From NCBI GenBank assembly GCA_963835085.1, contig CAWIED010000001.1, positions 186,001 through 250,000 on the forward strand: 64,000 bases of DNA, read 5' to 3'. Under the pieces are notes generated by a model. That model did no database searches, was not told the DNA's origin, and was given only the letters and a program-made list of their open reading frames with translations. The position numbers and the translations under genes are program-made. Source of the DNA: JBDIAG01 sp963835085 (GTDB lineage Bacteria > Actinomycetota > Actinomycetes > Actinomycetales > CAWJMD01). The stretch's first letter is position 1. Every line of letters starts with the position of its first letter. Shown here piece after piece: positions 58,421 to 64,000 of this stretch.

Positions 58421-58588
58421 TCAGCGGCGCCGGGCCTTCTTCATCGCCTTGCGGGAGACCGACTTGTCTACATCGTACTCGCGCCGGCTGCGCCGTTCGG
58501 CGACCCCGGCGTCGGCGAGCCGCTTGAGCGTCACCGGGCATTTCTTGCAGCGCGGCTTGTCTTTGCAGCACGATTTCTTCGCGGTCAT
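58421..58588 (-). CDS. Small basic Cys-rich protein, unknown function
   Basis: 55 residues from the ATG at 58588 (the frame is open upstream to 58633). MTAKKSCCKDKPRCKKCPVT holds four Cys in CC and CxxC spacing (a probable Zn or Fe-S site), followed by LKRLADAGVAERRSRREYDV and a strongly basic tail MKKARRR. Looks nucleic-acid binding. I know no named family. Confidence 0.7.
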   Translation of the reverse strand: MTAKKSCCKDKPRCKKCPVTLKRLADAGVAERRSRREYDVDKSVSRKAMKKARRR

Positions 58589-58633
58589 TGAGAGCACCGC
58601 CTGAGGATAGGCTGCCCTAAAGACTTGTGCCAA

Positions 58634-58795
58634 CTGGGCTGGCGGCCTCGCTCTTCACCCGATGGGCGGGCGTCAGTCCCGATTTTCAGTTTCACCCCGG
58701 CTTACCGGCCTTTATCGAGATTAATCACGTTCACAAATCGACACGGGCGTAACAGCGTGTCCCGATCTGCTCGATGTGCCTCCTAGACTTTGGCT
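58634..58795. other. Divergent promoter region
   Basis: Region between the Cys-rich gene and DUF3039. Contains an AT-rich stretch (GAGATTAATCACG near 58718) that may hold promoters. No other feature seen. Confidence 0.4.
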
Positions 58796-59122
58796 ATGAG
58801 CGAGACGCTTCCCCCGCCCAGCCCAGAGCCTTCGCCGAGCCAGGAGCCGTTGTCGAGCCCCGATCGTCGCTCCACGGCGGTTCTCGATCGGGAGGCGGTG
58901 GAGCAGCCGGTAGAGCCCGGGGACCATGAGCGCTTCGCCCACTATGTGCGCAAGGAGAAGATCCTATCGTCGGCGCTGTCGGGTGAGCCCGTGGTTGCCC
59001 TCTGCGGCAAGGTCTGGGTGCCGGGTCGGGATCCCAAGAAGTTTCCTGTGTGTCCGGTCTGCAAAGAGATCTACGAAGTCCTGCGCGATCCCATGGACGG
59101 CGACGGCTCCGACTCGCACTGA
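58796..59122 (+). CDS. DUF3039 domain-containing protein
   Basis: 108 residues from the ATG at 58796. Disordered Pro/Ser/Glu-rich N-terminus (to about 45), then the conserved DUF3039 part: DHERFAHYVRKEKILSSALS, GEPVVALCGKVWVPGRDPKK and FPVCPVCKEIYEVL. Cys pattern C...CxxC suggests a zinc ribbon. Actinobacterial, function unknown. Confidence 0.92.
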   Translation: MSETLPPPSPEPSPSQEPLSSPDRRSTAVLDREAVEQPVEPGDHERFAHYVRKEKILSSALSGEPVVALCGKVWVPGRDPKKFPVCPVCKEIYEVLRDPMDGDGSDSH

Positions 59123-59285
59123 GGGCCTGCTGGAAAATAACCCTGCGTGTCGCTTTCTGGGTCGGGCGCCTGACGGCGTTGTCGGCCACACTCACGTAGC
59201 TCCGCTACGCGGGCGGACCTCCGCCTGGTCAGCCATCCCGCCCAGAAACCGACACCGCAGCGCTTATTTCCCGGCGCGCCCTGAG
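59121..59285 (+). repeat. Dispersed palindromic element, copy C (expanded, about 165 bp)
   Basis: Left half GAGGGCCTGCTGGAAAATAA and right half GCAGCGCTTATTTCCCGGCG plus CGCCCTGAG flank about 110 bases carrying a second nested inverted repeat (GTGTCGCTTTCTGGGTCGGG against its near-complement at 59237-59256) and CGTAGCTCCGCTACG at the tip. The whole could fold into one long hairpin, between DUF3039 and the convergent glycosyltransferase. Confidence 0.75.
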
Positions 59286-59320
59286 AGTTGAACTCGCCCC
59301 GTGAGTGACTTAGCACCTGA

Positions 59321-60664
59321 TCAGGTGTCGAGTTCGGGGCGAGCCAATGAGGTGGTTTCGAGCGCGTTGGCCCCCACCTCGGGCTGAATTGCGGTCTCGG
59401 GCCTAGCTACCCGACCGGGGTCGTCCATTCGAGCGAATTGATCGAGGCCCGCGGGGCTCAGGCCGGCGGCCGCCTCGGGCAGGTGGGCGGCGGGCAGATC
59501 GGGCGTGCTTCGCCGGAACATCCACCAGCGCATGAGCCCGAAACGCACGATCGTGGCCGCAAGGTTGGCCAGCGCGAGCACTCCGGTGGCCACCCAGGTG
59601 GCGGCTCCGGGGTCGGCCCAGCTCACCAGTGCGAGCGCTCCGGAGGTCATCACCAAGGTAAGGCCGGTGAGTGCCAGGCCCTGGGCCTGGTGGCGCCAGC
59701 GTCCGGCCCCGTGCCGCACGCCGAACGTCCAGCGCCGGTTGGCTGCGGTGTTGAAGACGGTGGAGACGCACAGGGCGAGGACGTTGGCCAGCTGCGTTCC
59801 CACGCCCGAGGTGTGCAGGCTGGCGAAGAGCGCCAGGTGCAGCACCGTGCTCGCGCCGCCGACCCCGATGAAGCGCGTCACCTGAGTGGTGAGGTCGTCA
59901 CCAGGCATTCGCCGTCCGATCCGATCGGCGATATCGGCCACAGGAACCCGTCCGGTGGCGAACGAGCGGTGCATCCGCCACATCCCCTTGAGGTCGTCGG
60001 TGGCCGTCTTGACCACGTCGACGCGCGAGTCCGGGTCGTCGAACCAGTCGACCGGCACCTCGTGAATCCGCAGTTCGCTGCGCTGGGCGAGCACCAGCAG
60101 CTCAGTGTCGAAAAACCAGGCGACGTCCTCGACCCAGGGCAGCAGCTCTGCGGCCACGTCCGCGCGGATGGCCTTGAAGCCGCACTGTGCGTCGGTGAAG
60201 CCGGCCCCGAGCAGCACCCGAAGCAGCAGGTTGTAACAGCGTGAGATGACCTCTCGCTTCGGCCCGCGAACCACCCGCGAGCCACGGGCCAGTCGCGAGC
60301 CGATCGCGATGTCGGAGTGGCCAGACATGAGGGGAGCCAGCAGCGGCCACAGCGCGTCGAGGTCCGTGGAGAGGTCGACGTCGATGTAGGCCAGCACCAA
60401 GGCGTCGGAGTCGCTCCATACCTGCTTGAGCGCTCTGCCCCGGCCCTTCTGGTCGAGGTGGAGGGCACGTACTTCCGGCAGCTCGGCTTCGAGGCGCCGG
60501 GCGAGCGACCAGGTGGCGTCCGTGCTCGCGTTGTCGGCGATGCTCACCCGGAAGGGATAGGGGAACGTCTCGCGCAGGTGGGTGACCACCCGGTGCACGC
60601 TGGCCCCGAGCACCTCCTGCTCGTTGTACACGGGGATGACCAGGTCGAGGACGGGCGCGCTCAT
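59321..60664 (-). CDS. Family 2 glycosyltransferase with GtrA-type membrane domain
   Basis: 447 residues. GT-A fold at 1-240: LDLVIPVYNEQEVLGASVHR, RVSIADNASTDATWSLARRL, the DxD-type LVLAYIDVDLSTDLDALWPL, then ISRCYNLLLRVLLGAGFTDA-QCGFKAI typical of dolichyl-phosphate-mannose synthase-like enzymes. Residues 270-395 are four helices of GtrA type (FIGVGGASTVLHLALFASLH, NRRWTFGV). It likely makes a polyprenyl-phosphate sugar and supplies it to the membrane. Overlaps the upstream GT39 gene by four bases (ATGA). Confidence 0.93.
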   Translation of the reverse strand: MSAPVLDLVIPVYNEQEVLGASVHRVVTHLRETFPYPFRVSIADNASTDATWSLARRLEAELPEVRALHLDQKGRGRALKQVWSDSDALVLAYIDVDLSTDLDALWPLLAPLMSGHSDIAIGSRLARGSRVVRGPKREVISRCYNLLLRVLLGAGFTDAQCGFKAIRADVAAELLPWVEDVAWFFDTELLVLAQRSELRIHEVPVDWFDDPDSRVDVVKTATDDLKGMWRMHRSFATGRVPVADIADRIGRRMPGDDLTTQVTRFIGVGGASTVLHLALFASLHTSGVGTQLANVLALCVSTVFNTAANRRWTFGVRHGAGRWRHQAQGLALTGLTLVMTSGALALVSWADPGAATWVATGVLALANLAATIVRFGLMRWWMFRRSTPDLPAAHLPEAAAGLSPAGLDQFARMDDPGRVARPETAIQPEVGANALETTSLARPELDT

Positions 60665-62886
60665 GAGGTGATTCCATTTCCGGTGGTGGCCTGCGCCGGT
60701 GCGGACTGGGTGAGGTCGTACAGCGTGGTGCCGCCGACGTTGACGGCGGTGAAGTTGTCGGCGACCCAGGCTGCGATCTGTGCCGAGCTGTTCGAGCCGC
60801 CGGGGGAGTTGCCACCCATTCCGCTGCCGCCGATGAAGTAGTGGATCTTGCCCTGGTTCACGAGCACCTGGAACTCCTCAAGGGTCGGGGAAGGGTCTGT
60901 GCCGTTGAAGCCGCCGACGGCCATGACGGGCAGTTGGGTAGCGAGTTGCATGCCGGCCGCGTTCTGCGAACCGACGGCTGCCGCCACCCAGGTGTAGGAG
61001 CCGGCGTTCGCAGAGACGGTTGCCACCGCCTCCGCAGACGGCGTGCTGGCGTTGAGCAGACCTCCCATGCCGCCGCGAGCGCCCATGCCACCTGTGCTTG
61101 GGCCACTCGTAGTGCCCCCACCACCTATGGCGCCGCCAGTGCCCGGCCGGGTGTTGCTCGGCCAGCTGTTACCGGGCCAGCTGTTACCCGGCCAGCTGTT
61201 ACCCGGCAAGGTGTTGCCGACGCCGGGGCCGCCAGCGGCGCCCCTACCGGTGCCGAGGCCACCCGGGCCGCCGGCACCGCGGCCGAATCCGCCGCCGGGG
61301 CCGCCCGCTCCGCCAGGCCCTCCGCCCGTGTTCGGGCCTGCCGTCACGATCGAACCCGTATGTGCGCTGTTGACGGTGATCAACGAATAGGCGGTGGGTC
61401 CGGCCAGACCGAGCACGACAGCCACGGCCACGAGCGCGCCGAGCACCCGCCCGCGCAACCGGCCGGCGAACAGCAGGCCGAAGGCCACGGCGAGGCCACC
61501 GACCAGAACCGTCCAGCGCAAGGCGGCGGGATATTCGGTGGTGCGCGCGAGCAGCACGTACGACCTGGCGACGGCCAGCCCCAGCGAGGCGGACATCGTG
61601 AGAGAACCGACCAGCGCGTGCCTGCGTCCCCAGGCCTCCGCCAATCCCATGCCCACGAGTGCTGCTATCGCCGGAGCCAGCGCCACGGTGTAGTACTCGT
61701 GGAAGATGCCCGCCATGAACGAGAAGGTCAGGCCGGTCACCAATAGCCAGCCACCCCAGGCGAGGTACGAGGCGCGGCGCAGGTCGGTCCGCGGCAGTCG
61801 TGCTCCCAGCACGAGACTCACGATGAGCAGCAGAAGGGCGGTGGGGATGAGCCACGAGATCTGGCCGCCGATGGAGGCGGAGAACATCCGGCCGATTCCA
61901 GTGCTGCCCCAACCGTTGCCGCCGCCCACCGAGCCGGCCTCGCTGCCGTCGAGCCGGCCCAGGCCGTTATAGCCCAGGGTGAGCTCGAGAATCGAGTTGT
62001 TCTGGGAGCCGCCGATATACGGCCGCATCGAGGCTGGGACGAGCTCTACGATCGCCACCCACCACCCGGCAGCCGCGACGAGTCCGAGCAGAGCGGCCAG
62101 GCTGTGCAGGATCCGCTTTCGCAGAGTGGTGTCGGCACACACGAGATACACGAGGCCCAGGGCCGGCACCACGAGGAGGACCTGAAGCATCTTGGTCAGG
62201 AAACCGAATCCAAGCAGGACGCCGACGAGAACCATGAGGCGTCCGCTGCCGGCCTGGCACGCACGCAGGGTGAGCGCGGCCGCGGCCGTCATCAGCAGGA
62301 CGAGCAGCGCGTCGGGATTGTTGAACCGGAACATCAGGACGGCGACCGGCGTCACTGCCATGACCAGGCCGGCGAGCAGGCCGGCGGCGGCCCCGAAGTA
62401 GCGCTTGACCGTCGAGTAGAGGATCGCGACGGTCCCCACTCCCATCAGCACCTGTGGGAAGAGGATCGCGAAGGAGTTGAGCCCCAGCAGCCGCACGGAC
62501 AGAGCCATCACCCACAGCGAGGCGGGCGTCTTGTCGACGGTGATCGAGTTGGCGGCGTCCGAGGAGCCGAAGAAGAATGCCTCCCAGCTTTGGCTGCCCG
62601 CCTGGACTGCTGCCGAGTAGAAGGAGTTGGCCCATCCTGAAGCGGTCAGGTTGTAGGTGTAGAACGCCAGTGTCGCCAGCAGCAGAACGATCTGAGCCGG
62701 ACGAGCCCATGCCGGGTCAGTGTGGGGGCCGCGAATGATGCTGCGCCACCGTGACCGGCCTTGCGGCGAAGGTGCACTGGACGAGTACGCACCAGCAGTG
62801 GGCCGGATGCTCGCCTGCTCCACGCTCGGCGGCTCGGCCTCTGGCGTGTGATCTCGAGGTGCCCACGGAGGGGCGGTGATCTCCAT
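60661..62886 (-). CDS. GT39/PMT-like membrane glycosyltransferase (ArnT type)
   Basis: 741 residues. N-terminal cytoplasmic tail, about 12 membrane helices (70-510) and an extracytoplasmic C-terminal region rich in Gly, Asn, Pro and Ser (PGVGNTLPGNSWPGNSWPGN repeats). Conserved periplasmic loop DAANSITVDKTPASLWVMAL carries the catalytic Asp/Glu-type residues of the GT-C fold. Uses polyprenyl-phosphate sugars to glycosylate lipids or proteins outside the membrane; the donor is probably made by the next gene. Confidence 0.92.
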   Translation of the reverse strand: MEITAPPWAPRDHTPEAEPPSVEQASIRPTAGAYSSSAPSPQGRSRWRSIIRGPHTDPAWARPAQIVLLLATLAFYTYNLTASGWANSFYSAAVQAGSQSWEAFFFGSSDAANSITVDKTPASLWVMALSVRLLGLNSFAILFPQVLMGVGTVAILYSTVKRYFGAAAGLLAGLVMAVTPVAVLMFRFNNPDALLVLLMTAAAALTLRACQAGSGRLMVLVGVLLGFGFLTKMLQVLLVVPALGLVYLVCADTTLRKRILHSLAALLGLVAAAGWWVAIVELVPASMRPYIGGSQNNSILELTLGYNGLGRLDGSEAGSVGGGNGWGSTGIGRMFSASIGGQISWLIPTALLLLIVSLVLGARLPRTDLRRASYLAWGGWLLVTGLTFSFMAGIFHEYYTVALAPAIAALVGMGLAEAWGRRHALVGSLTMSASLGLAVARSYVLLARTTEYPAALRWTVLVGGLAVAFGLLFAGRLRGRVLGALVAVAVVLGLAGPTAYSLITVNSAHTGSIVTAGPNTGGGPGGAGGPGGGFGRGAGGPGGLGTGRGAAGGPGVGNTLPGNSWPGNSWPGNSWPSNTRPGTGGAIGGGGTTSGPSTGGMGARGGMGGLLNASTPSAEAVATVSANAGSYTWVAAAVGSQNAAGMQLATQLPVMAVGGFNGTDPSPTLEEFQVLVNQGKIHYFIGGSGMGGNSPGGSNSSAQIAAWVADNFTAVNVGGTTLYDLTQSAPAQATTGNGITS

Positions 62887-63028
62887 GATGTTGACGATCC
62901 AGCCATTCTCTGCAAGGGCCCTGAGCCTTGGCTGAGCCTCGGCTGTCGAGCCGTATCGCTGTACCTTCCCGGCCGGATCGTGGGTCAGAGCCCACTTTCA
63001 CCATGGATACAGGCTGTCCTCAGGTTCG
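62887..63028. other. Promoter region of the GT39 gene
   Basis: Upstream of GT39 on the minus strand and of a possible small ORF on the plus strand. No repeats or operators recognised. Confidence 0.35.
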
Positions 63029-63265
63029 GTGAGCACAGTGGTTGACAACAGCCCGACCACGTCCCCTGCAGATTGGATCGCCATGACCACTACGGCTCAC
63101 CTCGCGGCCAGCATTGGCTCGTCGGCGCAGGACAGTGTCTCCATGAAGGGCGCACCACAGGTGCAAGGCACCGCACCGGCGGTAGCGCCGCCCACCTGGC
63201 CGGGCCGAAAGCCCGCAGTTCCGGCGAGCCTCGCCATCACCTCGCACAGTTTCGCCTCGGCCTAG
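63029..63265 (+). CDS. Possible small ORF, unknown
   Basis: 78 residues from a GTG; in-frame ATG at 63083. Ser/Thr/Ala/Pro-rich (MTTTAHLAASIGSSAQDSV), no signal peptide or motif seen; G/C at third positions is only moderate. A strong terminator follows 60 bases later on the same strand, which is the main support. Confidence 0.3.
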   Translation: MSTVVDNSPTTSPADWIAMTTTAHLAASIGSSAQDSVSMKGAPQVQGTAPAVAPPTWPGRKPAVPASLAITSHSFASA

Positions 63266-63325
63266 TGCCCGCAGGCGTACGACCGGCGTAGGGCCGTCCC
63301 CCGAATTTGACCCAGCCGGCGACAA

Positions 63326-63358
63326 GCGCCGGGCCTCGCGTCCGGCGAGGCCGGGCGC
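63326..63358 (+). terminator. GC-rich terminator hairpin
   Basis: GGCCTCGC pairs with GCGAGGCC, extended by GCGCC/GGCGC across a one-base mismatch, loop about five bases. Ends a plus-strand transcript from the 63.0 kb region. Confidence 0.65.
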
Positions 63359-63649
63359 TGCATTGTCGGAGCCCTATGGCGCGAAGCTGGTGGTGGAATC
63401 TTCCTCATGTGCGCGACCGGTATAGATGTATACGGCTGGTACGGGGCTACTCGCCTGGTATGGTTGGGTGCGGCCTCGAAGACTCTGTTTACCCCCAGAT
63501 CCGCACCGTTTCTTGCGTGATGTCGTCCTTTTAAGGGCACACGGCCAGCCCGGACTACGCCCAGCCAGCTGGGACCTTCGTTGGGTTCACCACGGGGATG
63601 CACGGCCTGGTTCACCGGGCCCGGCGCGCCCTCAACATGGAGTGTTCCA
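63359..63649. other. Intergenic stretch, lower GC
   Basis: No supported gene. Contains AT-rich ATAGATGTATACGG near 63422 and one CCCGGCGCGCCC core (63620-63631) at the 3' end of the last glycosyltransferase. Nothing else clear. Confidence 0.4.
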
Positions 63650-64000
63650 TCAGACCGAGCTGCGCCTCTTGGGGCTGACCCAGGTTCCGCTGGATTGGGT
63701 CATGAAGGCGCGCGGAATCGTCGCCAGACAGATGCCGGCGTCGAGAATGCGCATGAGAGAGAAGAACAGGCCGTAGACCAGATACATCGGGCGCCGTTTC
63801 ACACCTGCTGCAAAGACGCTCAATGCGTAATCAGGGAGCGCGACGCCCAGCAGTACGGTCTTGATTGTGAGCAACCCGGAGAGCCAGACGAGAACCTCTG
63901 CCGGGGCGGCGCTGGATTGCACGATCGCGGTGCAGATGAGGCTGACGATGAGCAGCGGCACCACGAGTACCCACATCAGGCATGCCATGACCAACTCGAC
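63650..64000 (-). CDS. Glycosyltransferase-like membrane protein, C-terminal part (cut by window edge)
   Basis: Frame continues beyond the right edge; 116 residues visible. Three hydrophobic helices (MWVLVVPLLIVSLICTAIV; VLVWLSGLLTIKTVLLGVAL; MYLVYGLFFSLMRILDAGIC) and an end RAFMTQSSGTWVSPKRR, which matches the C-terminus of processive family 2 glycosyltransferases (hyaluronan/poly-GlcNAc synthase-like). The catalytic part is outside the window. Confidence 0.65.
   Translation of the reverse strand, partial: VELVMACLMWVLVVPLLIVSLICTAIVQSSAAPAEVLVWLSGLLTIKTVLLGVALPDYALSVFAAGVKRRPMYLVYGLFFSLMRILDAGICLATIPRAFMTQSSGTWVSPKRRSSV

Overview
The window is high-GC DNA (GC-rich third codon positions, many GTG starts) from an actinobacterium. 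Pointers are the cold-shock protein / DUF3027 / sacsin-type ATPase cluster, the XPB-type helicase beside a helicase-associated protein, a solitary GroEL under two CIRCE operators, a WXG100 protein, DUF3039, DUF4031 and a two-component system followed by an HtrA protease (compare mprAB-pepD). I cannot resolve the genus. I recognised no tRNA, rRNA or CRISPR array.

Layout. 1-3.9 kb: a xylose-type sugar ABC importer (binding lipoprotein, ATPase, permease) read leftwards into a ROK repressor cut by the window edge. 4-8.4 kb: a fused heterodimer-type ABC exporter, broken by a one-base frameshift, under a MarR regulator. 8.4-12.8 kb: a short-chain dehydrogenase, a carotenoid oxygenase (probably also frameshifted) with a membrane protein, a PadR regulator, and an AbiEi/DUF559 protein preceded by a perfect 49-bp palindrome. 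12.8-20 kb: groEL, a lactonase, DUF4031, moaE/moaD/moaA, a PHP phosphoesterase and a WXG100 protein. 20-28 kb: an HD hydrolase, response regulator - histidine kinase - HtrA, a GGDEF/EAL c-di-GMP enzyme and a small secreted repeat peptide. 28-40.8 kb: XPB helicase, helicase-associated protein, Rieske ferredoxin, LarE, cold-shock protein, DUF3027, sacsin-type ATPase and gamma-glutamyltransferase. 41-43.2 kb: a secreted subtilase fused to a bulb-type lectin. 43.2-46.7 kb: a repeat-rich gap and a complete IS21-family element (43975-46663) with a TGCGAT target duplication. 46.7-57.1 kb: an accessory block of regulator/effector pairs (MarR-MFS, two paralogous TetR units, PadR-hydrolase, FUSC exporter). 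57.3-64 kb: VanZ-like protein, YqgE/AlgH, DUF3039, and membrane glycosyltransferases ending in one cut by the right edge.

Cross-cutting observations. Three minus-strand genes carry lesions that simple point changes would repair: the ABC exporter, the carotenoid oxygenase and the 5' end of htrA. They are either real decay or base-level sequence errors. A dispersed palindromic element with core CCCGGCGCGCCC sits at gene 3' ends five times. Many regulators have well-formed inverted repeats in their promoters (ROK, MarR, PadR, TetR, HrcA/CIRCE), so the local control logic can be read from the sequence.
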